Part shown: positions 52,401 to 60,448 of the stretch, in pieces | Layout of the letters: each line of letters begins with the position of its first letter | How positions within the stretch are numbered: position 1 is the stretch's first letter | DNA from: Stenotrophomonas sp. ZAC14D1_NAIMI4_1 | GTDB lineage: Bacteria; Pseudomonadota; Gammaproteobacteria; Xanthomonadales; Xanthomonadaceae | NCBI RefSeq assembly: GCF_003086775.1 | Contig: NZ_CP026001.1 | Location: 708,407-772,406 of the forward strand | Length of the DNA stretch: 64,000 nucleotides | Direction: 5' to 3' | Notes under the pieces: model-generated | What the model was told of the DNA's origin: nothing | Database searches by the model: none | Seen by the model: the letters and a program-made list of their open reading frames with translations, nothing else | Made by a program: the position numbers and the translations under genes

Positions 52401-54827
52401 AACCAGCTGGATGCCGTTGCCGCCACCGCCGAGACCACCAGCAGGTACTTCCAGGCCAGCGGCAGCGCCGACAGCGATGCCGGTGCCTACGTGGAAGGCG
52501 ACAACGCACTGGCTGCGGGTGAAGCATCCAACGCCATCGGCAACGGCGCCTCCGCGCTGGGCAGCGGCGCCACCGCCCTGGCTGAAAATGCCACGGCCGT
52601 CGGCTTCAACAGCCTGGCCACCGGCGTCAATGCCGCGGCCGTCGGCAACGCGGCGCAGGCCACCGGCGAGAACAGTGCCGCGTATGGCAGCGCTGCGGTC
52701 GCCAGCGAGATCGGCAGCACCGCCACCGGCAACGCCGCGCAGGCCACGGGCGTCTACAGCACGGCCAACGGTGCCGAAGCCATCGCCAGCGGCGCACAGT
52801 CGCTGGCCAGCGGCTTCCGCGCCTCGGCCAGCGCCGATGGCACCACCGCTGTCGGTGGTTACAGCGAAGCCAGCGGCCGCCTTGGCACCGCACTGGGCTA
52901 CGGCTCGGCCGCCACCGGCGCCAACACCACGGCGGTGGGCTTCGGTGCTACTGCGGCCGGTGCCAACGCGGTGGCGCTGGGCCAGTCCAGCGACGCCAGC
53001 GGTGATGAAAGCGTGGCCATCGGCGGCAGCACCTTCTCCGGTCTGATCACGGCGCGTGCCAGCGGCACCGGCGCGGCGGCCTTCGGTGCCGGTGCCTGGG
53101 CAACCAGCGATTACGCCAGCGCCATCGGCTGGAACGCCTGGGCCAGCGCTGCCGATGCGACTGCGCTGGGTGCCAACAGCACCGCCAGTGCAGCCAACAG
53201 CGTCGCCCTTGGTACCGGCTCGCAGGCCGACCGCGCCAACACGGTGTCGGTGGGCAACACGGCCGCGCAGCGGCAGATCACCAACGTGGCTGCCGGTACG
53301 GAAACCACCGATGCGGTGAACAAGGGCCAGCTTGATGCCGTGGCCGCCACCGCCGATGCGGTCGGCCAGCGCTTCAAGGCCAACGGCAGCGGCGTGGCTA
53401 CCGCCAGCGGTACCGATGCGGTGGCCGTGGGCTCCAACGCCACCGCCAGCGGCAACCGCAGCAATGCGGTGGGCAGCAGCGCCAGGGCCGTCGGCAACGC
53501 ATCGCTGGCGCTGGGTGCCGGCAGTGCGGTCACCGGCAACAACTCGGTGGCCCTGGGTGCCGGCGCGCGTGCGGTGGACGCCAACGTGGTCTCGGTCGGT
53601 GGCGGCAACGGCACCGATGGTCCGGCCACCCGCCGCATCGTCAACGTGGCCGATGGCCGCATTGCCGCCGGCAGCAGCGATGCCGTCACCGGTTCGCAGC
53701 TCAACGTCACCAACCAGCGCGTGGGTGCGGTCGAGACCCGCGTGGGTGATTTCGATTCGCGCATCTCCACCGTCGAAAGCAGCACCGCCAACGCCATCGG
53801 CTACGACGATGCCAGCCACGACCGCCTGACCCTGTCCGGCATCGACGGTACGGTCATCGACAACGTCGGCGCCGGCAGCATCGCCTCGGGCAGCCACCAG
53901 GCCATCAACGGCGGCCAGCTGTTCCAGTCGCTCAGCGATGCCGCCAGCATCCTCGGCGGCGGCGCCAGCGTCGGCATGCAGGGGGTGTTCATCGCGCCGA
54001 ACTACGTCATCCAGGGCAGCACCTACAACAACGTCGGCGATGCGCTGGGCGCACTGGACCGCAAGGTGACCGAGCTTGACCAGCGCACTGCCGGTGGCAC
54101 CAGCCGTACCGCCACGGCCAGCCTGCGCAGCGCCAGCGTGCAGGCCACTACCGCCCAGGTGGCCACGGTGGCCGAGGCCGATGCAGTGGCCTCGCGGTCC
54201 AACGTGGTGGCCAAGCCCAGCGTGGAGGGTGCTACTGCCGCGCAGCCGGCCGTCGGTGCCAACGCCGTCGCCATGGGCGAGGGTGCCGTGGCCAGCGGGG
54301 CGTCGTCCACGGCCATCGGCCAGGGCGCGTCTGCCACCGCTGCCAATGCCGTCGCGCTGGGCCAGGGTTCGGTCGCCGATCGCGCCAACACGGTCTCGGT
54401 GGGCAGCGAAGGCAACGAACGCCAGGTGACCAACGTGGCAGCCGGTACCGCCGCCACCGACGCGGTCAACAAGGGCCAGCTGGACCGCGGCATCACCACC
54501 GCCAACAGCTACACCGACAGCCGCGTGCAGGCAGTCGCCGACAGCTTCGACGTGTTCAAGGGCGAAGTGGACGGGCGCCTGCGCAACATGGACCGCCGCA
54601 TCGACCGCCAGGGCGCGATGAGCGCGGCCATGCTCAACATGGCCACCAGTGCCGCCGGCATCCGCACCCAGAACCGGGTCGGCGTCGGCATCGGTTTCCA
54701 GGGCGGCGAATCGGCGATGTCGCTGGGCTACCAGCGTGCCATCAGCGATCGCGCCACGGTCACCCTCGGCGGTGCGTTCAGCAGTGATGACGCCTCGGTC
54801 GGCGTCGGTGCCGGCTTCGGTTGGTAA
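46428..54827 (+). CDS. Giant YadA-type trimeric autotransporter adhesin
   Basis: 2799 residues. The N-terminus MNRIYRKVWNKALGQLVVAS is an extended signal peptide region, followed by a normal signal core (LAAALALAMGLGGSGLAAAQ). Then come hundreds of ~14-residue YadA head repeats (NSVALGAxS, STAVG). They are broken by nine canonical necks (e.g. RQITNVAAGTEGTDAVNK) and one longer neck (RRIVNVADGRIAAGSSDAV). The last ~100 residues are a coiled coil plus the four-strand membrane anchor ending GVGAGFGW. Three chains should form one outer-membrane fibre for attachment and biofilm. RBS AGGAG lies upstream of the start. Confidence 0.96.
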   Translation: MNRIYRKVWNKALGQLVVASELASSDTRGGVVDQRRDAGHVRPVTLAAALALAMGLGGSGLAAAQSVEVGGNANCVTLSSSLIDQCVVDGSANASGRNAVAVGTGSTASAANSVALGAGSNANRANTVSVGATGNERQITNVAAGTAATDAVNRAQLDAQAQATQAALAAAAAQGSRYFKADGAGDDSDAAQIDGEGALAAGASATADGDDTTALGHNAQATADSATAVGAQAQASGSGSTSVGAGSTASGTASASFGVGAEASGGYSTALGGLSNASAFNATAVGNAANATGSNSVAVGGDAEASGAYSTATGQGSLATGTNSVAVGGALFGLLPTEASGDYSTAVGGGAWAPGTNATALGNAAEAQGANSVALGADSIAERDNSVSVGGAGNTRQITNVAAGTEGTDAVNKDQLDEVAATAENTRKYFQASGSEDSDAGALAEGDSALAAGEAANAIGDGATALGGGATAIAAQATALGYNSLATGENASAVGTNAQASGSDSAALGSGAVASETSTTATGAGAQATAVYSTANGAEAVASGAQSLSSGFRAAASADGATAVGGYSEASGRLGSALGYGTVASGANSTAAGVFATATGAGAVAVGEASEATGDESVAIGGSTYFGLITSRASGYGASAYGAGAWATEDYATAIGWNAWADGAQSTALGASATANGSNSVALGAASQADRDNTVAVGSDGNERQVTHVAAGTEDTDAVNVGQLKDVAAVADTTAKRFQATGSSNSDAGALADGDDALAAGEAANAIGNGTTAVGAGATAVAQNATAVGNNALASGQNSAAFGNNAQAAGPGSVAVGGAAVDEAGNPLITSGGVPVETGATSAGVGGTAVGASAEASGFAASSYGVGAYAAGAQSSAFGAVANAVGDYSTAVGTQSNATGTSSVAVGGPADLIPGLGFFVQTQASGEAATAVGAGAIASGDYAVANGSLTEASGAESVAVGYFAYAPGENASALGAQTWASGAQSTAVGYYATARGANSVALGANSEAVRDNSVAVGSDGNERQVTHVAAGTEDTDAVNKGQLDAVASTADTTARFFQAQGEEGSDAGAYAEGEGAVAAGSASNAIGAGALAQGAGAGAIGADTVALGRNTFANGDGAVAIGGLGQAYDEYNQPLLDDEGNPVLVGTTASAGSTAVGNAALATGASSSAFGTAAQATGDNSFAAGGKSRANGSYAVAIGDSAFAKADDSTAVGGYSTASEEGATAFGAGAWATGTNASAFGPAAWASANGATSIGYNSWANGVSSTAVGRGAFSYGDYSLALGFQALGNSINSIAVGTNTVADGESAIAIGAGSTANGNNAVALGAGSVADRDRSVSVGSAGSERQITNVAAGTQATDAVNKAQLDAVAASAGTGNKFFQASGSDDSDAGAYVEGDNALAAGEAANAIGDGAIALGSGANAIGTNAQAIGFNALASADNASAIGANAQATGEYATAQGAESEASGEQSAAFGAAAVSSGAGSTATGVLSEASGEEAVAVGYFSSASGEAATAVGSETVASGTASAAFGIGAEATGGYSTAIGGYASASAFNATAFGNFANASGSNSVALGGDSEASGAYATATGQGSLATGVNSVAIGGSLFGLLATEASGDYSTAVGGGAWARGTNATALGNAAEAQGANSVALGADSIADRDNTVSVGGAGNTRQITNVAAGTEGTDAVNKDQLDAVAATAENTSKYFQASGSDDSDAGAYVEGDNALAAGEAANAIGDGATALGSGATAVAANATAVGFNSLATGGNAAAIGNNAQATGEDSAALGSGAVASETSSTATGAGAQATAVYSTANGAEANASGAQSLASGFRAAASADGTTAVGGYSEASGRLGSALGYGTLASGANSTAAGVFATASGASSVAMGDSSEATGDESVAIGGSTFFGLIPARASGYGAAAFGAGAWATDDYATAIGWNSWAGAVQSTALGAGATANGINSVALGAASQADRDNTVAVGSEGGERQVTHVAAGTEGTDAVNKNQLDAVAATAETTSRYFQASGSADSDAGAYVEGDNALAAGEASNAIGNGASALGSGATALAENATAVGFNSLATGVNAAAVGNAAQATGENSAAYGSAAVASEIGSTATGNAAQATGVYSTANGAEAIASGAQSLASGFRASASADGTTAVGGYSEASGRLGTALGYGSAATGANTTAVGFGATAAGANAVALGQSSDASGDESVAIGGSTFSGLITARASGTGAAAFGAGAWATSDYASAIGWNAWASAADATALGANSTASAANSVALGTGSQADRANTVSVGNTAAQRQITNVAAGTETTDAVNKGQLDAVAATADAVGQRFKANGSGVATASGTDAVAVGSNATASGNRSNAVGSSARAVGNASLALGAGSAVTGNNSVALGAGARAVDANVVSVGGGNGTDGPATRRIVNVADGRIAAGSSDAVTGSQLNVTNQRVGAVETRVGDFDSRISTVESSTANAIGYDDASHDRLTLSGIDGTVIDNVGAGSIASGSHQAINGGQLFQSLSDAASILGGGASVGMQGVFIAPNYVIQGSTYNNVGDALGALDRKVTELDQRTAGGTSRTATASLRSASVQATTAQVATVAEADAVASRSNVVAKPSVEGATAAQPAVGANAVAMGEGAVASGASSTAIGQGASATAANAVALGQGSVADRANTVSVGSEGNERQVTNVAAGTAATDAVNKGQLDRGITTANSYTDSRVQAVADSFDVFKGEVDGRLRNMDRRIDRQGAMSAAMLNMATSAAGIRTQNRVGVGIGFQGGESAMSLGYQRAISDRATVTLGGAFSSDDASVGVGAGFGW
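46836..53290 (+). repeat. Tandem head/neck modules within the adhesin gene
   Basis: Necks begin near 46836, 47612, 48538, 49495, 50461, 51423, 52347 and 53271, giving modules of about 776, 926, 957, 966, 962, 924 and 924 bases. Modules ending at 47612 and 51423 share a long block around FGLL.TEASGDYSTAVGGGAW. Modules ending at 48538, 52347 and 53271 share another around ASGYGA..YGAGAWAT and TAIGWN.W. The order suggests duplication of a two-module block and then of one module. Confidence 0.8.
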
Positions 54828-54980
54828 GGCAACACCGCGCCGGCGGCCATGCTGCCGGCGCTGCTTCTGCAACAGGGCCTGAGGGGAGGTCTCGGCAAAC
54901 CCGGCTCGGCCAGCCGGGAACCGTCAAGGATTGATGGCCGCAGTGTTGGATCCAACCATGACCCAGAAGAGGAATGTGAC

Positions 54981-56834
54981 GTGATCAATAAGCAGAACCT
55001 TCGCATCAACGTGCTTGCTGCCGCCATGCTGTCGATGACCGCCGCAGGCGCGGTCCACGCCGCTGGCCTGCCGACCCGCGAGCCGGTGCGCCAGGCCAGC
55101 ACCACCGAAGCGGGCGCCGAGCGCATCATCGTGAAGTATCGCGCCGGTACCGCTGCTGCCAGCGACCGCTCGGCCAAGCTGTCCACGGTGCAGTCCGCAC
55201 TCACCCGCGCCAGCCTGTCCGGTGGCACCAGCCGTGCAAGCACGTTGGGCCCGCAGGTGGTGCGCAAGCTCGGCATCGGTGCCGACGTGATCCGCCTGAA
55301 GGGCCGCCTGGCCCCGGCCGAACTGCAGCGCGTGCTGAAGGAACTCAAGGCCGACCCGTCGGTCCAGTACGCCGAAGCCGACGTCAAGCTGCGCCGCACC
55401 GAACTGCGCGCGGGCGACGTGAAGCCGGCCCTGGTGCCGAACGATCCGCTCTACGCGCAGTACCAGTGGCACCTGAGCAACCCCACCGGCGGCATCAACG
55501 CACCGTCGGCCTGGGACGTTTCGCAGGGCGAGGGCGTGGTCGTCGCCGTGCTCGACACCGGCATCCTGCCGCAGCATCCGGACCTGGTCGGCAACCTGCT
55601 GGAAGGCTACGACTTCATCAGCGACGCCGAGACCTCGCGCCGTGCCACCGACGACCGCGTGCCGGGCGCGCAGGACTACGGTGACTGGGTGGAGAACGCC
55701 AACGAGTGCTACAACGGCTCGCAGCCGGAAGACAGCTCCTGGCACGGTACCCACGTGGCCGGCACTGTCGCCGAGCAGACCAACAACGGCGTCGGCATGG
55801 CCGGTGTCGCACACAAGGCCAAGGTCCTGCCGGTGCGCGTGCTCGGCAAGTGCGGTGGCTACCTCTCCGACATCACCGATGCGATCACCTGGGCGTCGGG
55901 TGGCACCGTCGCCGGCATTCCGGCCAATACCAACCCGGCTGAAATCATCAACATGAGCCTGGGTGGCAGTGGTGCGTGCGCAGGCGCCTACCAGGATGCG
56001 ATCAGCGGCGCGATCTCGCGTGGCACGACCGTGGTGGTGGCCGCCGGCAACGAAACCGACAATGCCGCCAACTACCGCCCGGCCAGCTGCGAAGGCGTGG
56101 TGACCGTGGGTGCGACCCGCATCACCGGTGGCATCACCTACTACTCCAACTACGGCACGCGCGTGGATCTGTCCGGCCCGGGCGGCGGTGGCAGCGTGGA
56201 CGGCAACCCGGGTGGCTTCATCTGGCAGTCCGGTTCGAATGCGGCCACCACGCCGGATTCCGGCACCTACAGCTACATGGGCATGGGCGGTACTTCGATG
56301 GCATCGCCGCACGTGGCCGGTGTTGCCGCCCTGGTGCAGAGTGCGCTCATCGCCAACGGCAAGGATCCGCTGGCCCCGGCGGCCCTGCGTGCGCTGCTGA
56401 AGGAAACCGCGCGTCCGTTCCCGGTCACCATCCCGGCCTCCACGCCGATCGGCACCGGCATCGTCGACGCCAAGGCCGCGCTGGCCAAGGCCCTGGCCGA
56501 GCCGTGCACCGAGAACTGCGAGCCTGAAGGCATCCCGCTGACCAACAAGGTCGCCCTCAGCGGCGTGGCCGGCGCCACCGGCAGCGAGACGGTCTATACC
56601 TTCGAAGCCGTCGCCGGCAAGCAGCTGAGCGTGCTGACCTACGGTGGCACCGGCAACGTGTCGGTGTACGTGGCGCAGGGCCGCGTGCCGACCGCCACCG
56701 ACAACGATGCCAAGTCCAGCCGCCCGGGCAACACCGAGACCGTGCGTGTTGCCAAGCCGGTGGCAGGCACCTACTACGTGAAGGTGGTGGGCGAAGCGGC
56801 CTTCAGCGGCGTGACCATCCTGGCCACCCAGTAA
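54981..56834 (+). CDS. Secreted subtilisin-like serine protease with C-terminal PPC domain
   Basis: 617 residues, starting at GTG with GAGGA eight bases before it; the signal peptide is VLAAAMLSMTAAGAVHA. A propeptide (about 40-150, RIIVKYRAGTA) precedes the S8 domain. The triad is Asp in VVAVLDTGILPQH, His in HGTHVAGTV, Ser in GTSMASPHVAGVAAL. The last ~95 residues are a pre-peptidase C-terminal domain (SGVAGATGSETVYTFEA). It resembles the StmPr extracellular proteases of S. maltophilia and is placed directly before the secretion operon that exports such enzymes. Confidence 0.94.
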   Translation: MINKQNLRINVLAAAMLSMTAAGAVHAAGLPTREPVRQASTTEAGAERIIVKYRAGTAAASDRSAKLSTVQSALTRASLSGGTSRASTLGPQVVRKLGIGADVIRLKGRLAPAELQRVLKELKADPSVQYAEADVKLRRTELRAGDVKPALVPNDPLYAQYQWHLSNPTGGINAPSAWDVSQGEGVVVAVLDTGILPQHPDLVGNLLEGYDFISDAETSRRATDDRVPGAQDYGDWVENANECYNGSQPEDSSWHGTHVAGTVAEQTNNGVGMAGVAHKAKVLPVRVLGKCGGYLSDITDAITWASGGTVAGIPANTNPAEIINMSLGGSGACAGAYQDAISGAISRGTTVVVAAGNETDNAANYRPASCEGVVTVGATRITGGITYYSNYGTRVDLSGPGGGGSVDGNPGGFIWQSGSNAATTPDSGTYSYMGMGGTSMASPHVAGVAALVQSALIANGKDPLAPAALRALLKETARPFPVTIPASTPIGTGIVDAKAALAKALAEPCTENCEPEGIPLTNKVALSGVAGATGSETVYTFEAVAGKQLSVLTYGGTGNVSVYVAQGRVPTATDNDAKSSRPGNTETVRVAKPVAGTYYVKVVGEAAFSGVTILATQ

Positions 56835-56870
56835 GGGCCACGCTTGCACGGAATGTCGTAAGTGAATTGG

Positions 56871-56908
56871 CGACGCCCGTTACCGGAAGGTGACGGGCGT
56901 CGTCTTTC
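56871..56908 (+). terminator. Terminator of the protease gene
   Basis: CGACGCCCGT / ACGGGCGTCG with an inner ACC/GGT step and a GGAA tetraloop, followed by TCTTTC, 36 bases after the protease stop. Confidence 0.8.
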
Positions 56909-56982
56909 ATGGTCCTGCGCGCACAAGGCAGCGGAAGTCCGGGCTGAACTGCTAAAGTCGGGAGGATCGACAGGAGAGTCAT

Positions 56983-58704
56983 GTGAACGCGCTCGCTGCC
57001 ACTGCCATCGACGACGCCGAAGGCCGCATCCTCGATGCGCTGCTGGCGCGCGGGCGCCTCAAGGAAGGGGACCTGGCCCGCGCACGGCCGCTGCACGCCG
57101 AAGCCGGTGGCAGCCTGCTGGGCCTGCTGGTGCGGCTGGGGCTGGTCTCCGAGCGTGACCAGGCGCAGGCCAGTGCCGATGTCCTGGGCCTGCCGCTGCT
57201 GGAAGGCAAACAGCTGCCCGAAGCACCGCCGCAGTCGCTGGCCGAAGGCCTGCCGTTGTCGCTGCGTTTCCTGAAGCAGTTCCACGTGTGCCCGCTGGCG
57301 CTGGATGAACACGGCGTACGCCTGTGGCTGGCCGATGCCCACGATGCCTATCCGCAGCAGGCCGTGCAGCTGGCGCTGGGCGTACCGGTCAGCCCGGTGC
57401 TGGGCATGCGCGCGGAGATCGACGACCTGGTCGAGCGCTGGTTCGGCCAGGGCCGCAGCGCGATGGGTGCGATCGTGGAAACCGCAGATGGCGAAGGCGG
57501 CGCGGTCGATGACATCGAACACCTGCGCGACCTCGCTTCCGAAGCCCCGGTCATCCGCCTGGTCAACCTGGTCATCCAGCGTGCGGTGGAACTGCGCGCC
57601 TCGGACATCCACGTCGAACCGTTTGAAAGCCGGCTGAAGGTGCGCTACCGCGTCGATGGCGTGCTGGTGGAAGGCGAAAGCCCGCCGGCCAACCTCACCG
57701 CCGCGGTCATCAGCCGCATCAAGATCATGGCCCGGCTCAACATCGCCGAGCGCCGCCTGCCGCAGGACGGCCGCATCATGCTGCGCGTGCAGGGCAAGGA
57801 ACTGGACCTGCGCGTGAGCACCGTGCCGACCGCGCACGGCGAAAGCGTGGTGATGCGACTGCTCGATCGCGAGACCGTGGTGTTCGATTTCCACCGGCTC
57901 GGCTTCACCGATGCGTTCCTGCCGCAGTTCCGCAAGGTGCTCGAGCAGCCGCACGGCATCCTGCTGGTCACCGGCCCGACCGGCTCGGGCAAGACCACCA
58001 CGCTGTACACCGCGCTGAGCCAGCTCAACACCGCCGACGTCAAGATCATCACGGTCGAGGATCCGGTCGAGTACCAGATCGAAGGCATCAACCAGATCCA
58101 GGCCAAACCGCAGATCGGCCTGGATTTCGCCAACGCGCTGCGCAGCATCGTCCGCCAGGACCCGGACATCATCATGATCGGCGAAATGCGCGATCTGGAA
58201 ACCGCGCGCATCGCCATCCAGTCGGCGCTGACCGGCCACCTGGTGCTGTCCACGCTGCACACCAACAACGCAGCCGGCGGCATCACCCGCCTGCTCGACA
58301 TGGGCGTGGAGGATTACCTGCTCACGTCCACCATCAACGGCATCCTCGCCCAGCGCCTGGTGCGCCGGCTGGAACCCACCCACGCCGAGCGCTACGAAGC
58401 CTCGCCGGAGGAGATCGAACGATTCGAACTGCGCCGCCTGCAGCCGCAGGGGCCGATCCACCTGTTCCGCCCGAAGCCCTCGGCACTGGCACCGACCGGT
58501 TACCTGGGCCGCACCACCATCATGGAATTCCTGGTGATGAACGACGCGCTGCGGCGCGCGGTGATGCGGCGCGACGGCATGGGCGAGATCGAACGCATCG
58601 CCCGCGAGGCCGGCATGCGCACCATGTACGAAGACGGCCTGTCCAAGGCCCTGAGCGGGCAGACGACCATCGAGGAAGTCCTGCGCGTGACCGAGGAGGG
58701 TTGA
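56983..58704 (+). CDS. xpsE: Type II secretion ATPase GspE
   Basis: 573 residues. N1/N2 domains occupy about 1-190; the ATPase core has Walker A GPTGSGKTTTLYTA, the Asp box TVEDPVEYQIEGI, Walker B DPDIIMIGEMRD and the His box HLVLSTLHTNNA. It powers assembly of the pseudopilus. The four-cysteine zinc motif of many GspE proteins is absent: the region RRLQPQGPIHLFRPKPSA has no Cys. The GTG start at 56983 follows AGGAG; it overlaps an out-of-frame ATGTGA. First gene of the operon. Confidence 0.94.
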   Translation: MNALAATAIDDAEGRILDALLARGRLKEGDLARARPLHAEAGGSLLGLLVRLGLVSERDQAQASADVLGLPLLEGKQLPEAPPQSLAEGLPLSLRFLKQFHVCPLALDEHGVRLWLADAHDAYPQQAVQLALGVPVSPVLGMRAEIDDLVERWFGQGRSAMGAIVETADGEGGAVDDIEHLRDLASEAPVIRLVNLVIQRAVELRASDIHVEPFESRLKVRYRVDGVLVEGESPPANLTAAVISRIKIMARLNIAERRLPQDGRIMLRVQGKELDLRVSTVPTAHGESVVMRLLDRETVVFDFHRLGFTDAFLPQFRKVLEQPHGILLVTGPTGSGKTTTLYTALSQLNTADVKIITVEDPVEYQIEGINQIQAKPQIGLDFANALRSIVRQDPDIIMIGEMRDLETARIAIQSALTGHLVLSTLHTNNAAGGITRLLDMGVEDYLLTSTINGILAQRLVRRLEPTHAERYEASPEEIERFELRRLQPQGPIHLFRPKPSALAPTGYLGRTTIMEFLVMNDALRRAVMRRDGMGEIERIAREAGMRTMYEDGLSKALSGQTTIEEVLRVTEEG

Positions 58705-58728
58705 TGCGCGCGGGAGATCGACGCTGAC

Positions 58729-59949
58729 ATGCCCACGTACCGCTACAAGGCACTGAACCCGCACGGTGAAGTCTTCGACGGGCAGATGGAAGCGGCCAGC
58801 GAGGCCGAGCTGATCGCACGCCTGCAGGACCAGGGCCATCTGCCGATGGAAACGCGCCTGGCCGAAGGCGGCGCGGCAGGGGGCAGCAGCCTAGCCAGCC
58901 TGTTCCGCCCGCGGCCCCTGCAGGGCGCGGCGCTGCTGCAGTTCACCCAGCAGCTGTCGACCCTGCTCGGTGCCGGCCAGCCGCTGGACCGCGCTTTGTC
59001 GATCCTGCTCGGCCTGCCCGAGGACGAACGTTCGCGGCGCGCGATCACCGACATACGCGACGTGGTGCGCGGCGGTGCGCCGCTGTCGACGGCGCTGGAG
59101 CGCCAGCACGGCCTGTTCTCGCGCCTGTACGTGAACATGGTGCGCGCCGGCGAGGCCGGAGGCAGCCTGCACGAAACCCTGCAGCGCCTGGCCGATTACC
59201 TCGAACGCAGCCGCGCGCTGCAGGGCAAGGTCATCAACGCACTGGTCTACCCGGCCATCCTGCTGGTGGTGGTCGGTGGCGCCCTGCTGTTCCTGCTCGG
59301 CTACGTGGTGCCGCAGTTCGCGCAGATGTACGAAAGCCTGGACGTGGCCCTGCCGTGGTTCACCAACGCGGTGCTGCAGCTGGGCCTGTTCGTGCGCGAC
59401 TGGTGGATCCTGCTGCTGGTGGTGCCGGGCGTGTTCACCCTGCTGCTGGAACGGCAGCTGCGGCAACCGGCGTTCCGCCTGGCGCTGGATGGTTGGCTGC
59501 TGCAGCGGCGCGGCATCGGCCGCCTGCTGGGCGAACTGGAAACCGCACGCCTGGCCCGAACCCTGGGCACGCTGCTGCGCAACGGCGTACCGCTGCTGGG
59601 CGCACTGGGCATCGCCCGCAACGTGCTGGGCAACCGCGCGCTGGCCGCCGATCTGGACACCGCTGCCGACGAAGTGAAGAACGGTGCCGGCCTGTCGCTG
59701 GCACTGTCGCGCGGCAAGCGCTTCCCGCGCCTGGCCCTGCAGATGATCCAGGTCGGCGAGGAATCCGGCGCCCTCGATACCATGCTGCTCAAGGCCGCCG
59801 ACACGTTTGAACAGGACAGCGCCCGCCGCATCGACCGCCTGCTGGCGGCGATGGTGCCGGCCATCACCCTGGTGCTGGCATCGGTGGTCGGCGCGGTCAT
59901 CGTCGCCGTGCTGGTGCCGCTGTACGACCTCACCAACGCCATCGGCTGA
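58729..59949 (+). CDS. xpsF: Type II secretion inner-membrane platform protein GspF
   Basis: 406 residues with two repeated GspF domains, each ending in membrane segments; MPTYRYKALNPHGEVFDGQM is the family beginning, and the QQLSTLLGAGQPLDRALSIL region the first helical repeat. It couples the ATPase to the pseudopilus in the inner membrane. 24 bases after gspE. Confidence 0.95.
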   Translation: MPTYRYKALNPHGEVFDGQMEAASEAELIARLQDQGHLPMETRLAEGGAAGGSSLASLFRPRPLQGAALLQFTQQLSTLLGAGQPLDRALSILLGLPEDERSRRAITDIRDVVRGGAPLSTALERQHGLFSRLYVNMVRAGEAGGSLHETLQRLADYLERSRALQGKVINALVYPAILLVVVGGALLFLLGYVVPQFAQMYESLDVALPWFTNAVLQLGLFVRDWWILLLVVPGVFTLLLERQLRQPAFRLALDGWLLQRRGIGRLLGELETARLARTLGTLLRNGVPLLGALGIARNVLGNRALAADLDTAADEVKNGAGLSLALSRGKRFPRLALQMIQVGEESGALDTMLLKAADTFEQDSARRIDRLLAAMVPAITLVLASVVGAVIVAVLVPLYDLTNAIG

Positions 59950-59998
59950 CGATGGCCTTCCCTGCAACCCCGACTCACCGCAACTGAAAGGACCGACC

Positions 59999-60442
59999 AT
60001 GCTTGCTTCCCGTCGACCGATCCGCATGTCCTTCGCCAGCGCACGCCACCAGAGCGGCATGAGCCTGCTGGAAATCATCATCGTCATCGTGCTGATCGGT
60101 GCGGTGCTGACCCTGGTCGCCAGCCGCGTGCTCGGCGGCGCCGACCGCGGCAAGGCGAACATCGCCAAGGCCCAGGTGCAGACCGTGGCCTCGAAGATCG
60201 ACAACTACCAGATCGACACCGGCAAGCTGCCCGGTTCGCTCAATGACCTGGTGACCGCACCGGCCGGCGTCGGTGGCTGGCTGGGCCCGTATGCCAAGGC
60301 CGCCGATCTCAACGATCCGTGGGGCCATGCGCTGGAATACCGCGCGCCGGGCGAAGGCCAGGCCTACGACCTGGTGAGCCTGGGCAAGGACGGCAAGACC
60401 GGCGGCAGCAGCGTCGATGCTGACATCCGTTACGAGCCGTAA
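59999..60442 (+). CDS. xpsG: Major pseudopilin GspG
   Basis: 147 residues. A prepilin leader ends at the GMSLLEIIIVIVLIGAVL cleavage/methylation site (Gly, then Met, Glu at +5), followed by the long hydrophobic helix and a short globular part (NDPWGHALEYRAPGEGQAYD) with the calcium-binding loop seen in GspG. Main subunit of the pseudopilus. The leader is unusually long at 20 residues. AAAGGA lies upstream of the ATG. Confidence 0.95.
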   Translation: MLASRRPIRMSFASARHQSGMSLLEIIIVIVLIGAVLTLVASRVLGGADRGKANIAKAQVQTVASKIDNYQIDTGKLPGSLNDLVTAPAGVGGWLGPYAKAADLNDPWGHALEYRAPGEGQAYDLVSLGKDGKTGGSSVDADIRYEP

Positions 60443-60448
60443 ACCCGC

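Noticed and set aside
54838..54862. GC-rich hairpin after the adhesin gene as a terminator
   Set aside because: The stem (GCGCCGGC-type) is real but no T tract follows, so termination cannot be claimed.
46602..54872. Very long open frame antisense to the adhesin (over 2700 codons)
   Set aside because: It mirrors the repeat structure of the adhesin gene; GC-rich repeats keep the opposite frame open. Composition is His/Gly/Ala-rich with no recognisable domain.
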